10,936 bases of DNA from the NCBI GenBank assembly GCA_964570935.1, contig CAZMZP010000088.1, positions 1-10,936 of the forward strand, in the 5' to 3' direction. The notes under the pieces were generated by a model. It had not been told where the DNA came from. It made no database searches and worked only from the letters and a program-made list of their open reading frames with translations. Position 1 is the first letter of the stretch. Each line of letters opens with the position of its first letter. Shown here piece after piece: positions 1 through 6,060 of the stretch. A program made the position numbers and the translations under genes. The stretch is from JAFGJU01 sp964570935 (lineage in GTDB: Bacteria > Eisenbacteria > RBG-16-71-46 > JAFGJU01).

Positions 1-617
1 AGCTCGGCCAGGGACATCGCCCCCATCTTCTTCATCACCCTGCCCCTGTGGACTTTCACCGTCTTTATGGACAGGTCGAGGTCCGCGGCGATTTCCTTGT
101 TCATCTTCCCCTTCACCACCAGGCCGAGGACTTCGAGCTCCCTTGGGGTGAGGGTGCTCAGGCGCCGCCTGACTTCCGCGGCCTCCGCGGCAAGCGTGGC
201 CTCAGTCTTGTTCTTCGCGATTGCCAGGCGTATCGCCGATAGAAGCTCTCTTGAGTGGAAGGGCTTGGGCAGGAAGTCCACGGCCCCAGCCTTCATGGCT
301 TTCACGCTCATGGGCACGTCGCCGTGGCCCGTAATGAACACAATTGGCAGGGCCAGGTTGAGCGCAGCCATCCTCTCCTGGAGCTCGAGGCCGTTCAAGC
401 CCGGCATTCGGACGTCCAGCACGAGACAGCCCGGGCTGGCGTACTGACCCAGGGCGAGGAAATCCTCGGCGCAGGCCAGGGTCTCCGCGGAGAAGCCGTG
501 ACTCTTGAGCAGCCTGGCCATGGAGCGACGCACGGAAACGTCGTCGTCCACCACGTACACTGTCGGCGCTCCGGAGGTCGCTGGCCGCCGCCCGTCGGTC
601 CGTGCCCCGGGCGTCAT
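1..617 (-). CDS. FixJ/NarL-type response regulator (C-terminus off the left edge)
   Basis: Transcription regulator of a two-component system, partner of the adjacent kinase. The 205 visible residues hold a receiver domain (about 19-135) and a LuxR-type helix-turn-helix (about 154-205). In the receiver I see the acidic pair in VVDDD (D24/D25), the phospho-acceptor D68 in VLDVRMPG, T96 in FITGHGD and K118 in LPKPF. The DNA-binding domain begins LTPRELEVL and continues through NKEIAADLDLSIKTVKVH. A family member normally needs only about 10-20 more residues, so little is missing. The ATG at 617 shares the bases ATGA with the kinase stop, which implies translational coupling, and an AGGG lies about 9 bases upstream inside the kinase gene. 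A 17-residue tail precedes the receiver; a GTG at V20 is a possible but less likely start. Target genes cannot be read from the sequence. FixJ-like subfamily assignment rests on the receiver and linker sequence. Confidence 0.95.
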   Translation of the reverse strand, partial: MTPGARTDGRRPATSGAPTVYVVDDDVSVRRSMARLLKSHGFSAETLACAEDFLALGQYASPGCLVLDVRMPGLNGLELQERMAALNLALPIVFITGHGDVPMSVKAMKAGAVDFLPKPFHSRELLSAIRLAIAKNKTEATLAAEAAEVRRRLSTLTPRELEVLGLVVKGKMNKEIAADLDLSIKTVKVHRGRVMKKMGAMSLAE

Positions 618-1723
618 GAATGGGATCCCTTGCACGCCGGCAGCGTGAACCGGGCCGTCACACCGCCGTCCGAGTTGTTCTCGACCACCAGCCGGCCTCC
701 GTGGGCCTCAACGATGGAGCGGCAGATCGAAAGTCCCATCCCCATGCCGTCGGGCTTTGTGGTGAAGAAATGCTGGAAGAGACGGTCCATGTCCTTCTCC
801 GGAATGCCACACCCGCAGTCCGTAACCGCCACCCTGACTGAGTCGGTTCCATCCCTGGTCGTGCGGACCCACAACTCCCTCGCGTCAGGCCCGCGTTCCA
901 CCATGGCGTCCAGGCCGTTCGTGATGAGGTTCAGCAGGACCTGCTGCAGCTGCACCCGGTCTCCGCACACGTGCGCCACCCCCGCGTCCAGGTCGAGCAG
1001 GATGACCCTGCTTCTCATTATCGCGTCTGTGCTGACCAGTTCCACGGTGTCGCGGACGAGCTCGTTCATGTCCAGACGCTCCAGCTCGAGTTCCCTCTTC
1101 CTGAGCAGAGAGCGTAGCTTGCGGATTACCTCGCTCGCGCGCCTGTCGTCTTCAACGATGTCCGTGAGGATTTCACGGATCTCGGCAAGGTCCGGGTTCT
1201 CGAGCGCAAGGAAACGCTGGGCCGCCTGGGCATTCGACAGAATCGCCGTGAGCGGCTGGTTGACTTCATGAGCGATCGAAGACGCGAGCTCTCCGAGTTT
1301 TCCAACCCTGGTCACGTGCAGAAGCTCCTCGCGGAGCTGTTTCTCCTGCGCCTTCCGCACTACCTCGGCGGCGCGCTTGATCTCCGTTACGTCTCTGACA
1401 ACGTGCACCGACCCCGCCAGCTTCCCCTTCTTGTCGATGATGGGTGAGCAAGAGACGTGCAGGTCCATCTTGAGTCTGGGTTCGAAGAATTCCTCGAAGG
1501 AAGGTTTGCCGCTGGCGAGCGCGCTTTGATGGGGACAGTTCTCCCAGGGTTCGTGGGTGCCGTGGACCACTTCGTAGCATTTCCTGCCTACGAGTCGTGT
1601 GTCCGGCGCCCCCATCGCCGTGGCGAAGGCCCTGTTTACCCTGATGAGCCTGAACTCCTCGTCGTGGATGGAAACCGGGTCGATGACGGCCTCAAAGCTG
1701 GCCTCCCACTCAGGCAGGGTCAA
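614..1723 (-). CDS. FixL-type PAS sensor histidine kinase
   Basis: Sensor kinase that should autophosphorylate and pass phosphate to the overlapping response regulator. With the TTG start at 1723 it has 369 residues and no membrane segment, so it looks cytosolic. Order: PAS domain (about 5-115), HisKA (about 128-205) and HATPase_c (about 250-362). I see the H-box SSIAHEVNQPL with H152, the N-box NLITNGLDAM with N269, a G1 box DCGCGI (302-307), an F-box LFQHFFTTK and a G2 box GMGMGLSI. The HisKA region resembles FixL/DctB. The PAS carries a Cys/His-rich stretch, KCYEVVHGTHEPWENCPH (48-65). The TTG has only a weak GGA upstream, and the frame stays open to 1924 with Lys/Arg/Gly/Pro-rich coding but no ATG, GTG or TTG. 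The true N-terminus is therefore probably longer and the start given here is the conservative choice. Confidence 0.9.
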   Translation of the reverse strand: MTLPEWEASFEAVIDPVSIHDEEFRLIRVNRAFATAMGAPDTRLVGRKCYEVVHGTHEPWENCPHQSALASGKPSFEEFFEPRLKMDLHVSCSPIIDKKGKLAGSVHVVRDVTEIKRAAEVVRKAQEKQLREELLHVTRVGKLGELASSIAHEVNQPLTAILSNAQAAQRFLALENPDLAEIREILTDIVEDDRRASEVIRKLRSLLRKRELELERLDMNELVRDTVELVSTDAIMRSRVILLDLDAGVAHVCGDRVQLQQVLLNLITNGLDAMVERGPDARELWVRTTRDGTDSVRVAVTDCGCGIPEKDMDRLFQHFFTTKPDGMGMGLSICRSIVEAHGGRLVVENNSDGGVTARFTLPACKGSHS

Positions 1724-1924
1724 CTCTGTCCAGCGTTGCCGGTGCCGGGTCGGGGCGGTCGTCCTTCGGCGTTCCTTGGCGGTGCCGCCGGGCTTGGCGG
1801 GCTTACCCGCCCTTGCGGTCTTGCCGCGCCTGGCGGACCCGCCCGCTCTGCCGGGCTTACCCGTTTTGCTCGATTCTCCTGTCCTGGCAGACTTGCTCGT
1901 CTTCGGCCTCCTTGGATAACAGCT
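1724..1924 (-). other. Open basic Lys/Arg/Gly/Ala/Pro-rich coding extension upstream of the kinase start
   Basis: In the kinase frame these 67 codons have no stop and no standard start. From about 1857 down to 1724 their third positions are mostly G or C, as in the neighbouring genes. The translation contains GKPGRAGG, GKTARAGKPAKPGG and KERRRTTAP, a basic low-complexity tail that would sit in front of the PAS domain. The decamer GGGTAAGCCC occurs twice in the same frame. A strong AAGGAGG (1907-1913) lies 6 bases before an in-frame ACG at 1900, so a mutated or miscalled ATG there is another way to explain the missing start. Confidence 0.45.
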
Positions 1925-1928
1925 TCAT
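1857..1928 (-). other. Short ORF (23 codons), probable true 5' end of the kinase gene in a shifted frame
   Basis: An ATG at 1928 preceded by GGAGG (1933-1937 on the complementary strand, 4-base spacer) opens a charged peptide beginning MKLLSKEAEDEQV, which stops at TAA (1857-1859). The kinase frame is offset by +1. It is open from 1924 and encodes a basic low-complexity segment with repeated GKP, ARAG and KPGG units that runs into the PAS domain. Skipping one base near the AAAA/GGG runs just before the TAA would join the good start to that segment. This could be a base-calling error, a natural frameshift, or an independent leader peptide. The sequence alone does not decide. Confidence 0.4.
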
Positions 1929-2054
1929 GATGCCTCCAAAACGCCGGCCCATCAACCGAAAAGCGAAGCGCGCTGTCGTAGAAAGCCACGGTCACTGCCA
2001 ATACACCGTGCGGGGAATGGCGACCGTAGAGAGGAAGACGGCAGGCCAATGCGA

Positions 2055-2079
2055 AGGGGCCGGTCTTGGACCGGCCCCT
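2055..2079 (-). terminator. Terminator-like hairpin
   Basis: An 11-base-pair perfect stem (2055-2065 with 2069-2079) closes a 3-base loop. It lies about 64 bases past the stop codon of the exported-protein gene, where a - strand terminator is expected, and before the two-component genes. There is no clear U-tract on either strand, so classic intrinsic termination is uncertain. The hairpin could also protect a 3' end or work in both directions. Confidence 0.55.
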
Positions 2080-2142
2080 CATCTCAAGCGCAGCAGAGGT
2101 AATGGCGTCCCTGGAGGACGCGCCCCCGATAGTCGCAGACAG

Positions 2143-2832
2143 TTATCTGTACAGGGCCTTGATCCTGCCCCAACTCGAGACTTCGACAGGCACCACCAGG
2201 TCGTGAGAGAAGGCCGTGAAGCATTCCCCGCCGTCCTTCTTGTTATCGTGGTCTTCGTCAGAAAACGCCCAGACGTGGACACCGGTGCAGCCCATCGAGA
2301 TCACGTCCAGCGTGATGACGTCGGAGTAGTTGTTGCCTTCCTGCATCGGAGTCTGAACGACCAGGTCGCCGGCTTCGTACACGCTGCCGCTCAAGCGCAC
2401 GCCGCCAACGTAGATTGTCGGGACGCACCCGGCCGGCATGGTCTTGTCGAACACCACGAGCACGTCGGCATACGTGGTCGGCGCGTTCGAGAACCCGTCG
2501 ATGACTAGCTGGAAACTAGTCCCGCTGAAGCGGTACCCGTCCTCGCCGTTCGTGGATGCTGCGAAGCCGATGAGCCCCGGAGCCTGGTAGATGCTCATGT
2601 CCACCTGGTTGGTTCCGACCTCCAGGAGAACTTTGCCGCCCCGGCCGTAATCCGGGTCGTACAGTGGATTGCCGGGACCGATGGTGTAGTATTCGGTGGG
2701 GTCGTAGTGATAGATGCAGGGCCCGATAGGATAGACTACGAGGCACGGATCGGAAGAAGCAAAGCGGCTTAGCCCCAACCCCATCAATAGGATAGAGCAC
2801 GCCACAGCAAACCGAAAGTTTCGCGCTGACAA
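2143..2832 (-). CDS. Exported protein of unknown function with signal peptide
   Basis: I do not recognise a family. The 229-residue product begins with a signal peptide: Arg at positions 4 and 7, a hydrophobic core FAVACSILLMGLGL (8-21), and likely signal peptidase I cleavage near SRFASS. The mature part has five cysteines, including a PC...GPC pair near the new N-terminus, and a Tyr/Pro/Gly-rich segment. A probable beta-rich body follows, then an acidic DEDHDNKKDGGE stretch that resembles a calcium-binding loop but has Lys where EF-hands have a hydrophobic residue. The C-terminus is SSWGRIKALYR. The TTG start is chosen because AAGGAG lies 8 bases upstream and a near-consensus promoter places transcription start about 40 bases before it. 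The longer reading from 2991 would start upstream of that promoter. Likely monocistronic and secreted to the periplasm, surface or medium; role unknown. Confidence 0.8.
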   Translation of the reverse strand: MSARNFRFAVACSILLMGLGLSRFASSDPCLVVYPIGPCIYHYDPTEYYTIGPGNPLYDPDYGRGGKVLLEVGTNQVDMSIYQAPGLIGFAASTNGEDGYRFSGTSFQLVIDGFSNAPTTYADVLVVFDKTMPAGCVPTIYVGGVRLSGSVYEAGDLVVQTPMQEGNNYSDVITLDVISMGCTGVHVWAFSDEDHDNKKDGGECFTAFSHDLVVPVEVSSWGRIKALYR

Positions 2833-2840
2833 GTCACACG

Positions 2841-2846
2841 CTCCTT
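2841..2846 (-). promoter_or_regulatory. Ribosome binding site deciding the UUG start of the exported protein
   Basis: AAGGAG on the - strand with an 8-base spacer to the TTG at 2832. No other start in this frame between here and the promoter has a comparable site. Confidence 0.75.
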
Positions 2847-2881
2847 GGATACACTCCCCCGACCCCCAGCGCGTACGCCTT

Positions 2882-2910
2882 ATTATAGCATGCAGTTGCC
2901 GGCGCGTCAA
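2882..2910 (-). promoter_or_regulatory. Sigma-70-type promoter for the exported protein
   Basis: On the - strand: -35 TTGACG (2905-2910), an exactly 17-base spacer, and a perfect -10 TATAAT (2882-2887). Transcription would start near 2875, giving a leader of about 43 bases before the TTG start. This is the best promoter match in the window and suggests strong basal expression. Confidence 0.85.
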
Positions 2911-2998
2911 GGGGCCCGGCTGCGGGAAGGCCCCCTTTCTTGCGGCCCAGTCCCACGGCACAACGCCCCGGAGGCCGGCCGGATGCCCCACTAAGTGC

Positions 2999-3028
2999 TT
3001 GACTGTCGAGGCAGTTATTACCTAGAAT
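2999..3028 (+). promoter_or_regulatory. Sigma-70-type promoter for the rpmH operon
   Basis: -35 TTGACT (2999-3004), an 18-base spacer and -10 TAGAAT (3023-3028). Transcription would start near 3035 and run through a roughly 150-base leader into rpmH. It is divergent from the exported-protein promoter, with about 90 bases between the two -35 elements. Confidence 0.75.
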
Positions 3029-3139
3029 CTCGCTGGTTGCGGCTCGCTGGCGACAGGAGCGGCTTGCTTCGCCCGCCACGAGCTCTTTTTTGAGCAATGC
3101 GGTCCCCGGCTTTCCGTAGAGCGCCCGAAGGGACGAACC

Positions 3140-3187
3140 ATGAACGCTGGGTCCCCGGGGTTGCCGGGCCCCTGGTGGAGGATGTGA
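3140..3187 (+). CDS. Possible 15-residue leader peptide upstream of rpmH
   Basis: ATG at 3140 with AAGGGA (3128-3133) at a 6-base spacer. The peptide is MNAGSPGLPGPWWRM, ending in TGA at 3185-3187, one base before the UUG of rpmH. The rpmH ribosome binding site lies inside its last codons. The Pro/Gly-rich stretch and Trp-Trp could slow ribosomes, and the coding DNA overlaps a GC-rich imperfect inverted repeat (about 3149-3172). It may couple translation to rpmH or regulate it. I know of no such leader in other genomes. The good ribosome binding site and tight junction argue for it; its shortness argues for caution. Confidence 0.4.
   Translation: MNAGSPGLPGPWWRM
3177..3181 (+). promoter_or_regulatory. 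Ribosome binding site deciding the UUG start of rpmH
   Basis: GGAGG with a 7-base spacer to TTG at 3189. The ATG at 3182 and the GTG at 3184 lie in between but meet stops within two codons. Confidence 0.8.
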
Positions 3188-3188
3188 C

Positions 3189-3323
3189 TTGAAAAGGACG
3201 TTCCAACCGCACAATAAGCCCCGCAAGAAGACTCACGGTTTTCGCAAGCGTATGAGCACGAAGCAGGGCAGAGCAGTCCTCAGCAGAAGAAGGAAAAAGG
3301 GAAGAAAGCGCGTCTCTGTCTAG
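3189..3323 (+). CDS. rpmH: 50S ribosomal protein L34
   Basis: Small, very basic protein of the large ribosomal subunit. The 44 residues begin MKRTFQPHNKPRKKTHGFR and continue with KRMSTKQGRAVLSRRRKKGR, matching the L34 signature (KRTFQP, HGFR.RM.T..GR.VL..RR.KGRK) at the family's usual length of about 44-46. The start is UUG. GGAGG (3177-3181) lies 7 bases upstream, and the nearby ATG and GTG in other frames stop at once. It is the first full gene of the + strand operon, with rnpA 44 bases downstream as in most bacteria. The possible leader ORF ending one base before it suggests coupled translation. dnaA, often divergent from rpmH, is not on its left here. Confidence 0.97.
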   Translation: MKRTFQPHNKPRKKTHGFRKRMSTKQGRAVLSRRRKKGRKRVSV

Positions 3324-3367
3324 CCGGCAGGGGCTCGTCTACCGGCCGCGCCTTCGCCACCGACCCG

Positions 3368-3727
3368 ATGGAAAAGCAGGAAGAGCGGTTCCCGCTCAGG
3401 GAGAGACTCCGGCGCAAGGGCGACTTTGGACGGGTGTACGCGCAGGGCAGCGTGTTCCAGGGTCGACACGTCGTTCTTTTCTGTCTGACCGCCGGCGTTG
3501 AGGGGCGTAAAGCCGGATTTGTCGCCAGCCGGAAGGTGGGCGGCGCCGTCGTACGAAACCGGGCGCGCAGGCGTATCCGGGAAGCATACAGGAAGCTCAG
3601 GGCGGGCCTGCCCGGCGAGGCTTACATGGTGTTCGTGGCCAGGGCGGGCGTGACGGACGTGGAGTGGGGCGAGCTCCTGGCCGAGATCGCGGACCTCTTG
3701 AGGAAGGCCGGACTGTTGACGGCCTAG
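3368..3727 (+). CDS. rnpA: Ribonuclease P protein component
   Basis: Protein subunit that binds the catalytic RNase P RNA and the pre-tRNA leader during 5' maturation of tRNA. At 119 residues it has the family's normal length. It shows the N-terminal RLRRKGDFGRVYAQG pattern, the Phe/Val-rich central cleft strands and the signature RNR box, VVRNRARRRIREAYR (R63-N64-R65). The ATG at 3368 is the only sensible start, although no strong ribosome binding site precedes it, so translation may depend on rpmH upstream. The stop sits at the base of a 6-base-pair GC stem (3727-3732 with 3737-3742, loop ATCG) that could slow 3' decay. yidD follows after 71 bases. Confidence 0.97.
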   Translation: MEKQEERFPLRERLRRKGDFGRVYAQGSVFQGRHVVLFCLTAGVEGRKAGFVASRKVGGAVVRNRARRRIREAYRKLRAGLPGEAYMVFVARAGVTDVEWGELLAEIADLLRKAGLLTA

Positions 3728-3798
3728 CCGGCATCGGCCGGCGGCGTTCGGGCGCCTCTGACGGCGCAGAAACGATCGTCCGGTTCTTGCATGGAGAA

Positions 3799-4008
3799 AT
3801 GAAGACAGTAGTTGTGCTTCTCATCAGGGGTTACCAGCTCCTAATCTCCCCGATATTCCCGCCGTCCTGCAGGTTTCATCCCAGCTGTTCGGAATACGCA
3901 CGGCAGGCCGTCAGCAAGTACGGCCCGGGGCGGGGCGTGTGGATGGGTCTCGCGAGACTGCTCAGATGTCACCCGTTCAACCCGGGCGGAGTCGATGAGG
4001 TACGGTGA
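3799..4008 (+). CDS. yidD: Membrane protein insertion efficiency factor YidD
   Basis: Small membrane-associated protein that assists insertion of proteins by the YidC/Sec route, encoded as usual between rnpA and yidC. The 69 residues start with a hydrophobic or amphipathic helix, MKTVVVLLIRGYQLLISP. They carry the family motif CRFHPSCSEYA (C24 and C30) and a second motif RLLRCHPFNPGG (C57), so the conserved cysteines are present. The ATG at 3799 matches the normal N-terminus of the family. The GGAG just before it is only 2 bases away, and an in-frame TTG at 3787 is an alternative. The reading that extends left to 3664 overlaps rnpA and is not supported. Confidence 0.95.
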   Translation: MKTVVVLLIRGYQLLISPIFPPSCRFHPSCSEYARQAVSKYGPGRGVWMGLARLLRCHPFNPGGVDEVR

Positions 4009-4063
4009 CGCAGGCGAATGGACAATAGCGAACAGACAATAACCCGAGGGCACCAAGGATAAA

Positions 4064-5914
4064 GTGGACAAACGAACAATAATCGCGCTGGCTCTTTCGG
4101 CGTTGGTGATCATTCTCTTCCAGACCCTTTTCTTCGCTCCTCACGAACGAGAGGCGGCCAGCAGGCGTCAGGCCGAAATGGCGCGGCTCGAGAAGGCGCG
4201 AGAAGACTCGCTGGCCCTGGCGGGGAGAAACGTCTCCGACACGCTGGGCGCCGGAGTGACTCCGAGCATAGGCACTGCCGCACCCCGGTCTGACCAAGGC
4301 GCAGGCGCAGTCGGCGCTGCCCGGCCGGGCTCGCAGGCCGGTACTGACCGCCAGGGAATCGGAGCACCTGGTCCTGCCGGTGGAGTACCGGTCGCGCTGG
4401 TAGGCGGGTTCGCATCCGAGTTCGCCGACGTGTCCCCCGCCCCACCGCGTGACATCAAGGTTGAAACAGACCTGTACGAGGCCACCTTCTCCACCCGCGG
4501 CGGACTTCTCAACAGCATGAAGCTCAAACGGTTCAGGGCGATGGATGATTCCCTGGTCGACCTGGTCAGAGCGCGCGAGAAAGGCGAGCTCAATCTGTTG
4601 TTGAGCTCGGACCGCGGCCGCATCGACCTGTCGGGTGTAGTGTTTTCCGCGGTCGACAGCGTGGACCAGGAGTCCGGCCGCATACGCAAGCTTCGGTTCG
4701 AAGCCACGGACGCCGCAGGCGGGTCGATTGCCAAGACGTTCACTTTCACCGAGGACAGCTACGCGATCGGCCTCGACGTCGAGCTGCGCGGGGCCCCGTC
4801 CCAACTCGAGAAGGCAGACTGCCTGATCGGCTGGACCGGCGGGCTGTCCCTGACCGACGGGAACGTCAAGGAGGAGCTCCGAAACGTCGCCACAGTGTCC
4901 TTCCTGGGCACGGAGATGTTCAGCGACGACCTCAATTCGTTCAAGAAGAACGCCTTCAAGGAACACACCGGAAACGTCAAGTGGGCCGGGGTCAAGAGCC
5001 GCTACTTCATCGCGGCGTTCATCCCGCCGGAAGGCGCGGTCTCGAAGGTGCTAAGCTTCGGCGACCCCGACCGGAATTTCTCCGGCTCTCAAATTGTGAT
5101 TCCAGTCTCCGGGAGCGGCCTGACGCAAACATCCATGACCCTTTACCTCGGGCCCATTGACCTGTGGCAGTTGAAGGGCCTCAAGGTGGGACTCGAGCGC
5201 GTCGTAAACCTCGGCTGGAGCTGGATAAGGCCGGTCAGCCAGGCCATCCTCTGGTTTCTGGTCAAGTGCCACGCGCTGCTGCCCAACTATGGACTTGTGA
5301 TTATCATTCTCTCCGCCCTGACCAAGGTGCTCTTCCACCCCCTCACCAAGAGCAGCATGAAGTCGATGCGCAACATGCAGCGGCTCCAGCCGGAGATCCA
5401 GAAGCTGAAGGAGAAGTTCAAGGGTGAGCCGCAAAAAATGAACAGGGAGGTAATGGCCCTGTACAAGAGGGAGAAGATCAATCCGCTCGGCGGGTGCCTT
5501 CCCCTTCTCCTGCAGATGCCCGTGTTCATCGCGCTCTACAACGTGCTGATGAGCTCAATCGAGATGCGCAGGGCGCATTTCGTCTGGTGGATGAGCGACC
5601 TCTCCTCTCCGGACACGATCGCCGTGGTGGCCGGATTCGCGATACACCTCCTGCCGCTTCTGATGGCTGGCACGATGTTCTGGCAGCAGAAGATGACGCC
5701 GACCGACCCGCGGCAGGCGGCGATGATGTATTTCATGCCGGCCATCATGTTGATATTTTTCTATGGTCTGCCCTCAGGGCTCGTGCTGTACTGGACTGCC
5801 AACAACGGCATGACCATAGCGCAGCAGTACCTCATGCAGAGGGGAGACAAGAAGGATGCGCCCCCGCAGCCGGCCGGGGGCACACCCAAACTGACGCCGC
5901 GGGCCGCGCGCTAG
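4064..5914 (+). CDS. yidC: Membrane protein insertase YidC (Gram-negative type)
   Basis: Inner-membrane insertase that places membrane proteins alone or with SecYEG. The 616 residues match Gram-negative YidC. TM1 is at 5-25 (TIIALALSALVIILFQ), followed by a charged and then Gly/Ala/Pro-rich periplasmic linker (27-128) and a large beta-fold periplasmic domain (about 130-365). The five-helix insertase core spans about 385-592. In the core I see NYGLVIIILSALTKVLFHPLT, where K421 takes the place of the groove arginine R366 of E. coli YidC, then the cytoplasmic hairpin ending ALYKREKINPLGGCLPLL, and FYGLPSGLVLYW near the last helix. A short Pro/Gly-rich basic tail follows. The start is GTG at 4064 with AAGG about 6 bases upstream. 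It lies 55 bases after yidD and is probably in the same operon. Confidence 0.97.
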   Translation: MDKRTIIALALSALVIILFQTLFFAPHEREAASRRQAEMARLEKAREDSLALAGRNVSDTLGAGVTPSIGTAAPRSDQGAGAVGAARPGSQAGTDRQGIGAPGPAGGVPVALVGGFASEFADVSPAPPRDIKVETDLYEATFSTRGGLLNSMKLKRFRAMDDSLVDLVRAREKGELNLLLSSDRGRIDLSGVVFSAVDSVDQESGRIRKLRFEATDAAGGSIAKTFTFTEDSYAIGLDVELRGAPSQLEKADCLIGWTGGLSLTDGNVKEELRNVATVSFLGTEMFSDDLNSFKKNAFKEHTGNVKWAGVKSRYFIAAFIPPEGAVSKVLSFGDPDRNFSGSQIVIPVSGSGLTQTSMTLYLGPIDLWQLKGLKVGLERVVNLGWSWIRPVSQAILWFLVKCHALLPNYGLVIIILSALTKVLFHPLTKSSMKSMRNMQRLQPEIQKLKEKFKGEPQKMNREVMALYKREKINPLGGCLPLLLQMPVFIALYNVLMSSIEMRRAHFVWWMSDLSSPDTIAVVAGFAIHLLPLLMAGTMFWQQKMTPTDPRQAAMMYFMPAIMLIFFYGLPSGLVLYWTANNGMTIAQQYLMQRGDKKDAPPQPAGGTPKLTPRAAR

Positions 5915-5995
5915 CGGACCTGGGCGGACCGGCGGGCTCCGGCGCGGTCAATCCGGCGGCCGGTTCCCGTCGCGCAACAACCACTGCCATTTGAA

Positions 5996-6020
5996 TCGGA
6001 TGCAAGACGGCTGCATCCGA
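5996..6020 (+). other. Inverted repeat in the yidC-jag gap
   Basis: A perfect 9-base-pair stem (5996-6004 with 6012-6020) around a 7-base loop, lying 28 bases before the jag ribosome binding site. It has no U-tract. It could be an RNA hairpin in the jag leader or a dyad for a DNA-binding protein. The rest of the 146-base gap shows GC-rich sequence and no clear promoter. Confidence 0.5.
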
Positions 6021-6060
6021 CGCAAACCTCTTGAGTTGCCGCCCGAGAAGGAGCGCTTTC

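Noticed and set aside
255..1271. Long + strand open frame (338 codons) opposite the two-component genes
   Set aside because: It is antisense to clear receiver and kinase domains, and its translation has no recognisable domain and a skewed Ser/Arg/Thr composition typical of a shadow.
1305..1325. Second CACGTG core as another parS
   Set aside because: The flanks do not match the TGTTNC/GAAACA arms; the same is true of the CACGTG near 6535.
1911..1920. Possible DnaA box (TTATCCAAG on the - strand)
   Set aside because: Two mismatches to TTATCCACA, single copy, and inside likely coding sequence; not an origin.
1985..2030. Possible sigma-54 promoter for the two-component genes (TTGGCA...GTGGCT on the - strand)
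   Set aside because: The GG-to-GC spacing is 11 instead of the required 10, and the -12 element is poor.
2833..2991. Upstream extension of the exported protein to an ATG at 2991
   Set aside because: It would place the start upstream of the near-consensus promoter and bury the signal peptide 53 residues inside the protein.
3321..3735. Identical TAGCCGGCA at the stop codons of rpmH and rnpA
   Set aside because: Nine bases in GC-rich sequence sharing a stop codon is compatible with chance; only the rnpA copy forms a local stem.
3977..4966. Long - strand open frame opposite yidC
   Set aside because: Antisense to the well-supported YidC periplasmic domain; no start context and no family features.
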